In this document: positions 53,090 to 64,000 of the stretch, one piece after another
Position numbering within the stretch: position 1 is the first letter of the stretch
Layout: every line of letters starts with the position of its first letter
From: Petrosia ficiformis
Lineage: Eukaryota; Porifera; Demospongiae; Haplosclerida; Petrosiidae
Assembly: GCA_947044365.1 (NCBI GenBank)
Contig: OX345636.1
Location: 49,392,896-49,456,895 of the forward strand
DNA: 64,000 nucleotides
Reading direction: 5' to 3'
Translations under genes and position numbers: made by a program
Notes under the pieces: generated by a model
Seen by the model: the letters and a program-made list of their open reading frames with translations, nothing else
Databases searched by the model: none
Told to the model about the DNA's origin: nothing

Positions 53090-55260
53090 TTCAGGAAATG
53101 AATGATGCCAAGAAGAAGAAGGCATTTGTGATCAAAGTCAGCCCCACCTAAGTTTGGCAATCCAAAACACACTGATAAAAAAAAAACAACAGTGGACAGA
53201 AGAGTCCATGATTGCTGCCACGGATGTTATGAAAAGGTGGAATTAGTGTTAGTAAAGCTGCCTTAGAATGTAATGTTTCACGTACCACTCTTCAAGATTG
53301 ACATATGAACATGCAAATAAACCAGGACATAGGTCGAACTTGAGTGAAAATAAAGAGATAGATCTTGTTAATTTTATTGAAATTGTTGGTAGCACTCAAG
53401 TGCTGAATCAATTACAATTGAAAAGGTTGTCTTGCATAAAAAGAAGACAATTCAATTGTGGTTTTGTCGTTTCTATGAGCATATATGCAAAGTTAATTAG
53501 GAAAAAAACCTTCTAACGGTGTTACATTAGCAATGAAGTCTACAGAAAAGCAGACACACTTCTCCAAGAAACAACACGACCGCAGCCAAACTCAAACCAA
53601 TGACCATTGGATCAAGAGGCTCAAGCTCTAACCACTAAGCCACTACTGCTTAGTGGTTGCTCTAACCACTAAGCCACTACTGCTTAGTGGTTAGAGCTTG
53701 AGCCTCTACAGCTTAGTGGTTAGAGCTTGAGCCTCTTGATCCAATGGTCAGTGGTTCAAGTTCGGCTGCCGTCGTGTTGTTTCCTGGTGTCTGTTTTTTT
53801 GTGGACTTCATTTCTAAGAGCATAATTCACTTTGTTAGGGTGACTCAACTGCTACTGTACATATGGATGCCACTAATAATACTGAAACCCTAAATACTCA
53901 TTTCAAAATATGCAAAAAGATTATGGTCAGGTAACAAAACCCAAATTACTGTAATTGGTTGTGTAAATGTTACTGGTACTACTACTCTGACACCCTTTGT
54001 GATATTTGATGCAAAGAACTTTAATATGGGGTGGACTAAGAGAGAAGTGCCTGGTACTACTTATGGAACCACTGGCTGGTTGGTTTAATATGAAATTATT
54101 AAAGGGCTGGTTATCTGATCATTTTCTGAAACGTGCTGTTCCTTCTTGTGTGTCCACTTCTACTGGTGCTTGATGTGCATACGTAGTTCTCATCACAATC
54201 CCAAGGCTGTCAGGATTGCCGAAGAGAATGATGTCATTTTGTTTACGTTAGTGCCTCACACTATACATGAGATGCAACCTCTTGATACAGCAGGTTTGTT
54301 TTTGTTTTTGGTCTACTCAAGGCTCACTGACATGAAGTTTGTCACAAGTATATTCAAACCTATCCTGGATTGGCAATTACTAAAGACCAATTTAGTTCCC
54401 TCCTGTCAGAGGCATGGCTGAACACTACGTTGCCATCAACAATCATCCGTAGTCCTGTGGAATATATCACTTCAATCCAAAAGCTGTTCTAGATTATGAC
54501 CCTTTTGACACCTTAGTACAGAAAAAGAAGAATCAAGGCTTGGAAAGGGAACTGATTCAGAACATGGAACAGGAACTTGACTCTGTTCAAATGGCTACTG
54601 ACATTGATTATGTTTCACCTGGCAAAAATGCTGCTGTTTTCACAGAAGAGGAACTTTAATTTTCAAGAAGACACGATGGCGGATATGACTTACATGTATA
54701 TGATGAACACTATCTTCGTTGGCTGAGTCTAAACTATTTGTAGAAAGTGTACAGAGAAGTGTCTCAGTGGCTCAATACTTCAATGACATGTTCCCATGTA
54801 CTCCTGTAATCATCCCAGAGCTTGAACATCATAATGAAAGTTCTCCTTCTGAACCTAACACTCGGAAATGTATGACCACACCTATCTGTACACAAATGGA
54901 CAATGGCAATGTAATAGAAACATCTACCCCTGTCTTAGCAACTGTACCCACTGGATCAAGTACGTCCACTGCTTCTAGTGTAGGCTCATCTATAAGTGAT
55001 GCATCAGACAATTTATCAAAGTACTTGATACAGTACGTACCAGTAACTCCAAAATCTAGACAGCCATCTGACAGTCGAGTGTGTGGTACTAGGGTATTGA
55101 CAGGTTCAAATGGCCTAGCTATGTTAAAAGAGAAAGAATGCAAGAAGAAAAGAGAGTTTTAAAAAAGGAGAGGAGAAAGAAAGACAAGCGAAAAGCAGAT
55201 GGAAGAAATTGCTTAAAAAAAAGGCAGAAGAAAAAACAAAAGGATGGAAGAACAAGATAT
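53090..55260 (+). pseudogene. Pogo/Tigger-like DDE transposase, decayed
   Basis: The reading moves between frames. An HTH-psq-like start (QQWTEESMIAATDVMKR, ISVSKAALECNVSRTTLQD) is at about 53195-53305. The DDE_1 core (KTQITVIGCVNVTGTTTLTP, FVIFDAKNFNMGWTKREVPG) is at about 53935-54060. A second catalytic-Asp region (LLLVLDVHSSHHNPKAVRI) and VPHTIHEMQPLDTAGL are at 54155-54300. TKDQFSSLLSEAWL follows, then a C-terminus with RRHDGGYDLHVYDEHYLRWL and a Ser/Thr-rich tail ending in a Lys-rich run. At least four stops or frameshifts and an inserted SINE palindrome show it is inactive. The first catalytic Asp region (usual CDETG context) is not recognisable. The 147-codon frame at 54719-55162 is its tail, not a separate gene. 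Confidence 0.8.
53532..53811. mobile_element. Palindromic (head-to-head) tRNA-like SINE
   Basis: The arms (53532-53640 and 53711-53811) match almost throughout. The outer ends AATGAAGTC / GACTTCATT are inverted. The right arm carries an A-box-like GCTTAGTGGTTAGAGC (53711-53726) and a B-box-like GGTTCAAGTTC (53753-53763) with tRNA-like spacing. The left arm has the same boxes on the minus strand. The centre holds further partial copies of the A-box segment. The two units point outward from the middle. It sits inside the pogo-like pseudogene. Confidence 0.7.
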
Positions 55261-56944
55261 TCGTATCCCTATGACTGCTTTGTGGTGTACAGCATTCAGT
55301 AATCATGGCTGACTATCATGCCTGAAACACAACAGCCTATTATAGTTATTATTTTGATAATTTGATTATCTACTACTATTACCTTTTAAAGGACCTTGTA
55401 GAACTTCAGAAATATATTTAAGGTAGAATAGCTAGCTATTATTTCCAGTTTCTACATAAGCTAGTAAAGGTACAAGCAGCTTTCTTTCTGCTGCTCAAGC
55501 ACCGTGTTCTATTATGCGCCACGACCATTAAATGACTTCCTTTACTACGTATACAACGCATACTCGCGCAAATGACACAAGAATATATATATATATATAA
55601 ACATACATAAAAACCGTGGGAAATCAATCATGAGGATGGCCCTAGTACTAGGGAGTGGGCAGATGCGACTCCAATGAGTATCAAAATAGAAATTGTTATA
55701 ATAGTATACTAAATGTGTGTAATACCAACCTTCATATCTTCTGATGACTTATTTTTCGTCCTGAAAGTGAGGAAATGTAGCTAAAACCTCCATTTTTCCA
55801 ATCGCAATAAGTACGTACAAAACCACGAAAGCCTTGCCCACCAAACATGGTGTACACCAAGTACACTGCATTTTGAGAAAACAAATACAGCCGTTTTCTG
55901 AAAATTCATTTTACTTTTTTAGTTACAAAAGGCTGAAGAAAGCTGAATTCTGTAGCGTATAAAATAAAAAGATATGTATACTAAATCCACGTCAAAACAC
56001 CGAGTTAAAATCACTGTTATAATAGTTCTAAAGATAGCTGAATTGAAAATAATGATGGAATCTTCCAGTAAGTGTCCAAAGAAACTCGGGAACCCTGAAA
56101 CAGATATGGTGCTGATAATTGACAATAGGTATACACGTGACAAAGTTATATACACAATGACGATAATTCGTCCCTGACCTTCCCCACTTGTGGAATGTAA
56201 GACAAACACACACGGTTACAATTATAGCTGAGATTTTATAAGTAGTTAGATTAATGTATGATCTCACTTCAGTAAAATTTTATCTTCCTGCATCACCCAC
56301 ATAAGTCATTATAAAATTGTAACCAATTATATGCCAATAATTGGTCGCTTACGCCACCTTGACTGGATATAGAAGACCTCCAAAACTGGATTATTACTTA
56401 CAATGTAATAATGAGTGCTAGTCTTGTTCCTGTTGCTGTTTCTACTTGGATTTAGCATCATGGCAGTGAGACATGAGACAGAAGCGTCCAGTAGCACACT
56501 CAACTTTTCTGGAATACAAAACACACATTTAGATTGTACAAGTGTGCATGTGCAAATACTAAAGTGGGTGTGGCAGCGAAGCTTCGAAAGGCACCTACAT
56601 GTATTATATCTTTAGCACATGTTTGAAAACTGGTGTATATATGCCTGGCAGGCATGTTTTATGGCTCCCAAATTGTGCACTTCCCTTAACTATACATGTA
56701 CATGCAATGGATCTGTCACACAAACACACATAATTACAATGAAACCTCTCTATCCAGACACCACTCCTTAGTGATGCTGTTATCATTAGTTATCATTGAT
56801 TTCTTCACTGTACACACGTTTTTTGCATACCACGCCTCACCCATTATTGACCAAGCCTCTCAATGATGTAACTTCCTTGCATATACATGTACACATGCAT
56901 AACCCAAATTGGATCTGTCTGTGTGAGAGTGCAAGACTAATAGG
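55261..56944. other. No supported gene
   Basis: Short frames on both strands (55974 plus, 55919 minus, 56327 minus) overlap one another and show no motif. Nothing else is visible. Confidence 0.3.
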
Positions 56945-57050
56945 GATGGCCCCGTGGAGGGCTTTGTCATTATGTATTGTCAGTCTAGTATATAAGGCAT
57001 TGTCATTATGTAATGTCTGTATATGTCATTATGTAATGTCTGTCTGATGA
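56945..57050 (-). repeat. Inverted partner of 16860-16910 with local tandem duplication
   Basis: GTCATTATGTAATGTCTGT occurs two to three times in tandem. The reverse complement of the segment matches ACAGACATTACATAATGACA at about 16870. Confidence 0.55.
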
Positions 57051-57099
57051 CTCCATTCATCTCCAGTATTGCCAACATTTGTCTCAGTTGACAGAACAT

Positions 57100-57240
57100 G
57101 ATAGAATACAGTCTGGAGGATCCCATGAGTTATGTCATGGAATAAATTCCTGGACAGAGCCACATGATTGAATACTGTCTGGAGGATCCCATGAGTTATG
57201 TCATAGAATAATCTCTAGACAGAGTTCCACATAATTGAAA
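57100..57240. repeat. About 67-bp tandem duplication
   Basis: TACAGTCTGGAGGATCCCAT and GAGTTATGTCATGGAATAA recur once, about 67 bp further on, with few changes. The GGATCC-containing unit resembles the 16.9-kb tandem repeats. Confidence 0.65.
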
Positions 57241-57814
57241 TCAAGATGTCTATCCCTTATTCCCAAAGGGATGGATCAACATGTATTTAATAGATATCCT
57301 TTGGATTCCCCTAGTGTAGCCCTCTGTTCCAGTTGTTGATCCAATCCTTCAGTCCCCAAAGGATGTCCCCATGGAATCCGCTTAGTTCAATCTGTTGATA
57401 TCTTCTGTAATTCCTATGGAGCATTTTGTTGTAATAGACCTCCATGCATATAGATACGTGTAGTAAGTATATAATCATACACAATGTACTACATGAAAAC
57501 AGCCTTGGAGAGTTTATTTTTCTCATGTAATGTATGTTGTGAAGATCACACAGACACAACAACAAACATAAATGTGTGCTGATTTATTTTCTGTGTGATG
57601 CGCTTGTGTCTTGAAAGCCACAAAAACACCTGTTCACAAACTTCAGTATCAACCAAGATGTAACATAGTAGAAAATGTACCTTACACATACATTAGATGT
57701 TGCAATCATCAGGAAATTTTATTTTCTCAAGTTGTGGAAATTTGTGTGGATTGCAGTTTTCTTCACACCATGCATCAGTATGCCTCCAGCCCCCTCGTGC
57801 ATTTTGTCTACAGC

Positions 57815-58085
57815 TATTTTTATGGCTCGTAGGGCCATCTCTATAATTGCTTTCCACGGGGTTTAATGTATATATATATAATTATATATAATTATATATA
57901 ATTATATATAATATAATGATATATATATATTTTCTTGTGTCACTTGCGCGACTATGCGTGGTATACGTAGTTAAGGAAGTTGCGTCATTCCCGGGGGCTC
58001 GAGCGCTCGGTCAATTAATGGGCGTGGCGCGTAAAAGAACGCGCGTTTGAGATACAGACCAGCCAGGAAGATCCAGAAAGGATGT
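57815..58085 (+). repeat. Dispersed repeat (GGGCCATC / AATTAATGG), copy 2
   Basis: Same ordered words as 31650-31880: GGCTCGTAGGGCCATCTC, TTAAGGAAGTTG, TCAATTAATGGGCGTGGC and CCAGCCAGGAAGA. An AT run (57868-57931) has expanded inside. This copy is richer in CG (GCTCGAGCGCTCGG), so it is probably younger. Confidence 0.6.
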
Positions 58086-58804
58086 AACTGCTAATAACTG
58101 TTGTATATAGCAGAGAAACAGTATAGATATTATGCAAGAATCTTTAACAAGTAAGTATGATAAGTTGTTGAGTTTCAGACACGAGGAAGTCATCATTTGA
58201 AGGAGTACCTCAGTCAGTTCATCATACATCTGTGTATTTAGACTGCAATTAGGCTTACACTTACATCTTCAGGCCCCAGGAGTACACAGAAAGGTAGAGA
58301 CACTAGTGCCATCAGCTGTTTCATCTGTTCAGTTATATTGACTCTTTGTGGGTTGTTAGCAAATCTTTTTAAGTGGCAGCCATCATCATAACAAATAAAC
58401 TCTACAATGATCAAAAGGGTCGGATGAATTCACTTGTGCTTACCAAGGTGTAATGCAACTTCAGTATGCATGGTAAAGAAGTTGTGTAGATATCTGTGTC
58501 TTTGATTCTACAATGAAAAGCTCTCAAATAAACATAATAACACCACGTGGTCTCAGGATACCTATAATTATTTGTAACAGTAATAGGATAGTTACAAATA
58601 TTTTTATAAAAGCAAACTGGCAGTCCTGAAGTTCATCTGATGGCTATGCCGTTCTTTTTCGGTGTTACAAGACAAGATCATTTTCCTCACAAATATATAT
58701 TTGCTCATCACATTGAGTTGGTGTACCATATTGTCCAAATTTTGTAAACCCGGACTTCTACTATAGTGGATGACTTTGGTCACTTCAGTATAACTATAAA
58801 GTGT
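58086..58804. other. No gene seen
   Basis: No conserved frame or strong signal. Confidence 0.3.
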
Positions 58805-59030
58805 ATGTCCTCAGAATCTCTTCAAAGATCCTCAGTATACTATATACATGTATACATGTAGCTTTGTTCAAGGGAGGTCCCAGACTGGGAATTCCTTTAT
58901 AGGATCCTCCGGACACGTGGATACCCTAATACTTTGTGCAAATAATATCCCTTGTAGTACTTCCCTTAAAAGATCCTCCAGACACACGGTTATCCTAGCC
59001 CTTGGGGCAGTCCTGTTGCAGTTCAGTTGC
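58805..59030 (-). repeat. Inverted partner of 16940-17220
   Basis: On the minus strand it reads the same series of GGATCC..., ACCATGTGTCC-like and CCCAAGGGCTAG words as 16.94-17.22 kb, in the same order. Confidence 0.65.
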
Positions 59031-59164
59031 TTTGACTTTGATGAGATACTGAGCTACATCTCGCAATCAGTGTAGATAATTATTATATTCATGGTGGGTC
59101 AGGTTGGTTTTAGTGGCAAAACTGTGAACTCACCATAATATACATATACATAATTATATATGTA

Positions 59165-59300
59165 TATATACCGTGGCTTTGAGGTGTACATGGCGAATAT
59201 AAGACCTGAGCCCTGAGATATCAGCCCGAGGCGAAGCCGAGGGCTGATATCGAGGGGCGAAGGTCTTATTCGCCATATACACCAAGAAGACATGGTACAT
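59165..59300. mobile_element. Short palindromic element with nested hairpin
   Basis: GGTGTACATGGCGAATATAAGACC pairs with GGTCTTATTCGCCATATACACC. Inside them GATATCAGCCC and GGGCTGATATC pair around CGAGGCGAAGCCGA. Same loop type as 45.6 kb. Confidence 0.65.
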
Positions 59301-60299
59301 ATAATATATTCAGTAACTTGCAGAAACATCAAACATGCCAAATACACGACGATAAGTGCCATGTTCAGAGCCACTGCGTACACTTATCTGTGTTCTTAGG
59401 TATAACCTTATGCTTCATTTCATCTATCTTGGGTGATGTAGTGAATTTAAATCATTAAGCAGACATGGTATCAACTTTTTTCTTCCTCGATAATGAGAGC
59501 CGCTTCCTCTTTGGCCCATTTTTCAGCTGTAACCACAGATGGCAGATGGTAATGCAGATGCTCTGTATGATGCAATTGTCACATGGAGGTGAGTATATAC
59601 ACCTGCGGTTATCAAACCAGGTGGTATATCACGTATATACAACCCAGCGGCCCTTTGATGTTTCTGCTAGTTATTGTATATATATATATAGGGACTGAAG
59701 AAAGCTGATTTCTGTAAAAAATCAGTCCAAGCCAAAGGTGGGAATACATTCGCTGGCTGGAAACAAAAAAAAGAAAGAAGGGGGGGCCTCAGACCAGTAG
59801 GACAGAACTACGGGCAAGGCAGCCCATGGCCATAGAAAACCATGCAAACAAATAATGTTTGTGGTGTGACAGCTTCAAACAGGGGCAATTGGCACCTTCA
59901 GAAAAGTATATTGTTAAGATGAAAATAAGATCAGTAAAAATAATACATTATTTCAACTATCTTCCAAATATTAGTATTATAACAAGGAGGAAAGTGAAAA
60001 ATGGCCCTTTGTGAGCATGTCAACCTGTGTGACACTAATGTGTGAAATGAAGAGTGTATATTCTTTGTATAAATGTTACTGTACTCTTCATGAACTATCA
60101 GTGAAAGTGATTCCATTCCCCTTCTTGTGATCATTGGTCAAGAGCATATAGTACAATAATTTGGCAAGTTTAGGAAAGACAAGTTAATGCCCTACATGTA
60201 GGCAACACTAAGGTAGACAGTTTAACCGTCTCTTCAGTGGTCACAACTGCCGCAGCCATCTCAATTGGGGAGTGGTCACGCATGCGTGTGGTGAACTAG
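59301..60299. other. No supported gene
   Basis: CCCTTTGATGTTTCTGCTAG at 59650 recalls CCTTTGATGTTTTTGTTAAC at 28758, both followed by a TA run, so a fragment of the same MITE family is likely. Confidence 0.3.
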
Positions 60300-61039
60300 T
60301 GAGCAACTGTTAACCACAATCGCTTCTTTGATTTCCTTACCATGTCGATGGATCCTTCTAACACTAGTGAAGACGCACAACAAGGGTCTAGTATCTCTCT
60401 CTCTATCTAAAGAAAATCTTTCTTACATCGCAGCTTCAGTAGCTGCTGTCCTTAAGCAGAACCAATCTCCATCCTTGGATAACCCTGTTTGTCAAAGCAC
60501 TGGCGAAGGAACACCAGACCACGGTTAGTTAGATTGTTAATAGACTCATGGGTCTGAGACAAGTTTGCTCGATACTGGTGCCGGGGCAGTCGTGCCTGAT
60601 TCACTTCCAACCTAGCTGCAACCAAACAGAGCAATCGTGCTCACTGAACCCCTTAATAGAAGGGGTACTTGTCTTGTGGCAGTCGCGCTATTTGGATAGC
60701 ACCTCAATGTTCTGCTTTGGAGTGGAGTGTTTCATTAACATCTATATCTTCTGGCATGCATCGGCATGGAAGCATATTGTACACATTAGTTGCCTTGATA
60801 TCCTGCATCACATTATGTGTTAGGGACACCATTCACTTGGTGTCAGGCATGTCCTGACATGCTACATCGTACCTGTGTCGTGTCCAGGATTAAGCGTGCA
60901 TACTTAATTATATATATAGACCTGGTATGCCAGTGTAAAGATGATTGTGAATCATCCTGAAATAATCACGATGGGTGGTACATACCCTGTGGTGCCCATG
61001 AGGGGCTTATGCACGATACGTATGGGGCAGTGTGATGTA

Positions 61040-61089
61040 TAAAAAAAAATAATAATAATAATAATAACATTAATAATAATAGATACGTA

Positions 61090-61130
<41 letters not shown>
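61040..61130. repeat. (AAT)n microsatellites
   Basis: Two AAT runs separated by a short spacer. Confidence 0.9.
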
Positions 61131-61429
61131 ATTAAATTAGCATTATAATTAAAAATATAAAAACCAACTATCAAGCAGTTTTACAGTTACTACTTGTGGT
61201 GCCTAGTTGATTGCTTGCTGATATGCATTATAGTATAAAGAGTTATTCACAAATATATAGTAAGGATAGTTTCAATCATATAGAGCCCCAATCATGGATG
61301 CACAGTATTTAATATAGGCAACAAGTACACAATATGAGCATCCCAATCCCACCCCCCACAGGGTCCATCCAAATGGGTCAATCACCTCCAGATGCTTTTA
61401 TCCCGACAGTCAATATCTATCAGATGCAG

Positions 61430-62190
61430 CACTACTAAACTCCACTGGTAACGACCAGTGTGCACTGTTGAGCCAGTTGGGGGATGTGCCCCAAACCTCA
61501 GTCTAGTCATCGGTGCAGTCAGATTTGTTGGATCTGGTCTACATCACAGATGGCCTCCCCCCAATACCTAAAAAATTGTATCAAAAAAATCAAAGATTGG
61601 CAATTTGTCAATCTCCACGACTTATCATTCAAATCTGCAAAAGGCCGGGAGGAGGAGAATAATTTCCTGCAGCAGTGTGACGAGAAGGTGTTGTTGGTCC
61701 AATCAATGGATCATTTGAAGAGACGTGCAACAGACTTTCCAGATATTATTGCCTGCATTGGTAGCAGTTGCCAGCAAGTCTGACAGTCAGGCTGTACTTG
61801 AATTGATGGCATACATGGTCAAAGTCATTCGAGCCGCGAGGGTCCGTGGGAGTTCATGGCAAGAATATGATAAGGCTTATCGTCATAAAGTAGCAGCGAA
61901 GAAAGACTGCATCTGGTCCCAACATGACCCAGATCTATGGTATCGTATCCCCCTCTCAGGCAGTGGAGCCAGTGATCTCTTATCCAGCCTCTTCAGGCCG
62001 TCGTTCCTTCCCATACCAGCGACCACAAAAAAGGAGTGGCAGCACTCAATCGGGCAGTAGTACCATAGCCACTAATGCGTGGAAGAAGAAAGTATGCTAT
62101 AGCCATACATGTAATTTTGACCCTGTGTGTGCCCATGTAGGGAATGGATTGCCTTGTCATTTCACTCACATGTGGACAGGGCAATCATAA
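61430..62190 (+). pseudogene. DIRS-like Gag remnant
   Basis: Includes a PPxPxKLxxKIxDWxFVxLxDL-type motif (here KIKDWQFVNLHDLSF) at about 61590. Then, after a frame change near 61730, ELMAYMVKVIRAARVRGSSW, WQEYDKAYRHKVAAKKD and WSQHDPDLWYRI follow. This matches the layout of DIRS Gag proteins: helical oligomerisation part, then a Cys/His-rich end (here CYSHTCNFDPVCAH). At least two frame changes; not functional. Confidence 0.6.
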
Positions 62191-62879
62191 AACATCAACC
62201 TGCCTGAATGGCAAGTCTTCCAAACAAGACTGGTGACTCACTTCACAAACTAAACAATAATACAAAATCAAAATAATCAAACAAAATAAAGTAAAAAGAT
62301 AAATGAAGTTTGGTTCATCCACAGTTATATTTGTCATATATTCGCTAATCCAATTACGATATCACTTATGGGAGTGTTTTTGTTAATACTATATATCTAT
62401 CTGCTTCCTCTCTAACCATGGTATGATGGATAAGACTCACAGTGGATAGTGTTCCTTAACCCCCTCTCCATATCAGTTTTTGATATGTGATCTAATTCCC
62501 CCTGTGGGTAGCTTCATTCCGGCCATGCACTAAGAGTCTCATACCATGCCTCTGTTATCATGCTGAACCATAGTTAAAACATTGATTTAAAAGTTATGAT
62601 GCATGATCTATTAATATTATACTGTAATTGCCAGTTATTATCCACAATTAATGAAATAGAAATCAAATACACTAAACACCACACAACCCCCCCCCCACCC
62701 CCAACCCCCATAAAGCTGCAAACAAACTCCAAACAACCCCCAATGCACTGCAATATTACACTAATACGCCATGACAGTGATAACCCACAGGTCAACCCCC
62801 AGTGGTACATGGAAACCACTGACAGGTGCACATGTGGAAAGGCAAATCATAAACTGTACATACTTCTCTTCTTTCGCTA

Positions 62880-64000
62880 GGTCCCAGCATCGAAGTGGAC
62901 AAGCACAGGGATGCAAATGTCATAGAGAACAAATACATTTACCTGAAGGACCTGCTGGGTCTGCAGGCCTGCAGACCACTGAAACAGTGCATAGATAGTC
63001 CTTGGTTCAATTGTATCCCCCTTGCACAATAAGCTACATTGTTGGAGGTCTGCCCTTACAAATCACCCTGACCAGTATTTCGCACACTACATCATAGACA
63101 GACTCTCAGTCGGTTTTTGGATTGGTTTCGATTACTCAAATTGTTCATGTACCCCAGCAAGAACGAATCTCCAACAGTACCTACAAGACAGGTTCCGCCT
63201 TGGGAGAGTGCTTGGTCCTCTCCCCTCATACTTATGCTCAACAATTCAAGTGAGCCCATTCAGGTTTATCCCTAAACCAAGTAATTCCAGGACAGTGGCG
63301 TCTAATCATAGACTTGTTGTCTCCCCAAGGGGCCAGCGTAAATGACAGGATTTCTTTCAAATGGGCTTCCTTAGCATATGTGTCAGTTGATCAAATTGTG
63401 GACAATGTGCTTCAGCTAGGCCAGGGATCCCAATTGGCAAAAAATTGACGTGAAGAATGCATTCCAGATCATTCCAGTTCACCCTGATGACCAACATCTG
63501 TTCGGGATGCAGTGGTCTGGAAGAAACTATGTAGATTGTGTCTTACCTTTTGGCTTGAGATCCACCCCCAAAATCTTCAATGCTCTTTCCAATGCCCTAC
63601 AATGGTGTTTACGTCACAAGGGCACAGAGTTCATCCATCTTTATCTAGATGATTTGCTATGTATAGGGCCCCCCCAGGGAAGAACACTTGTAGGAGATCC
63701 CTTGACACAATGTTGCAAGTGTGTGAAGAATTAGGAGTCCCTCTTGCTTCAGAAAAGGTGGAGGGTACTGCCTCTTGCCTGGTATTCTTAGGAATTGAGC
63801 TCGAATGCTATGCAGATTTGCTTACCTGATCGAAAATTGATGAAGGTAAAGCTATTAGTCAACCAGTGGCTCGGACAATAGAAAGCGTGCATGAAGTGGG
63901 AGCTGCAATCCCTAGTTGGTGTGTTACAGCATGCCAGCAAGATGGTCCACCCAGGTTGCACATTTCTGAGACGCCTTATAGAAACTATGGAGACAGCTAA
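62880..64000 (+). pseudogene. DIRS-like reverse transcriptase, frameshifted, incomplete at edge
   Basis: In order: TNHPDQYFAHYIIDRLSVGFWIGFDYSN, VSPFRFIPKPSNS, then an extra base near 63295 before WRLIIDL-SPQGASVNDRIS, then an extra A at 63439-63444 before IDVKNAF. QIIPVHPDDQHLFGMQW, LPFGLRSTPKIFNALS and the catalytic LYLDDLLCIGPP follow. After another shift at about 63690 come CEELGVPLASEK, FLGIELE and, in a third frame, WELQSLVGVLQHASKM and FLRRLIETM. The LGVPLA..K and LQSLVG.LQHA motifs are characteristic of DIRS-type and not gypsy-type RT. Continues past 64000. Confidence 0.75.

Larger units (their letters stand above)
60300..64000 (+). mobile_element. DIRS-like retroelement, decayed, cut by the window edge
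   Basis: Gag-like text, then a DIRS-type RT, in one orientation over 3.7 kb. A first gag piece is at about 60340-60530 (DPSNTSEDAQQGS; KENLSYIAASVAAVL). A non-coding insert with AAT microsatellites follows (about 60540-61430). The second gag piece is 61430-62190 and the RT is 62880-64000. The RNase H, methyltransferase and tyrosine recombinase regions expected of a DIRS element would lie beyond the right edge. Terminal repeats are not seen. Confidence 0.72.

Noticed and set aside
53711..53775. Functional tRNA gene
   Set aside because: A- and B-box-like words are present, but no cloverleaf with proper acceptor and anticodon stems can be drawn. The sequence is one arm of a palindromic SINE.
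54719..55162. 147-codon frame as an independent gene
   Set aside because: It is the Ser/Thr- and Lys-rich tail of the pogo-like transposase directly upstream in another frame.

Overview
The window is AT-rich, intron-bearing animal DNA with no bacterial, rRNA or tRNA gene content. Very short introns (53-56 nt), ZU5-type signalling exons, dense foldback/MITE elements, Ty3/gypsy, DIRS-like and pogo-like elements, and recurrent ACATGTACATGT strings fit an invertebrate. A demosponge of the Amphimedon type is my best guess, but it is an inference that a database search must confirm.

Layout. (1) 85-1777: an intronless gene for a long coiled-coil protein with an N-terminal two-CxxC zinc-binding module. 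A second copy lies at 24660-26308 in the same orientation; it has lost its frame through one extra A in a poly-A run. A third, strongly decayed copy is at about 23.7-24.0 kb. (2) About 2.1-8.45 kb: a multi-exon gene with a ZU5-domain exon, a tandem array of near-identical acidic Ser/Asp mini-exons with 53-56 nt introns, further beta-rich (UPA-like?) exons, and a helical CARD-like last exon. One repeat exon carries a 2-nt deletion, and an in-frame TGA sits at a later splice junction. (3) About 11-22 kb: no convincing gene, but at least six diverged copies of one non-coding repeat, one of them split by a 1.15-kb foldback element. (4) 26.8-29.3 kb: foldback elements in tandem and in palindrome. 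(5) 29.84-46.35 kb: a chain of at least 14 tiny exons (33-110 nt) whose splice phases all agree. They form repeated exon modules and are spread over 16.5 kb by inserted hAT-type and gypsy-type elements. One exon has an in-frame TAG. (6) 47701-51405: a 3.7-kb Ty3/gypsy LTR element on the minus strand with apparently identical 233-bp LTRs, an ATATA target duplication, PBS and PPT, but with internal deletions in every coding block. (7) 53.1-55.3 kb: a decayed pogo/Tigger-like transposase carrying a palindromic dimer of a tRNA-like SINE. (8) 60.3 kb to the right edge: a decayed DIRS-like retroelement cut off by the window end.

The host genes appear to evolve by exon and segment duplication, while mobile elements fill the introns and intergenic space. 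Exon models come from splice signals and phase bookkeeping by eye; no transcripts or searches were available.
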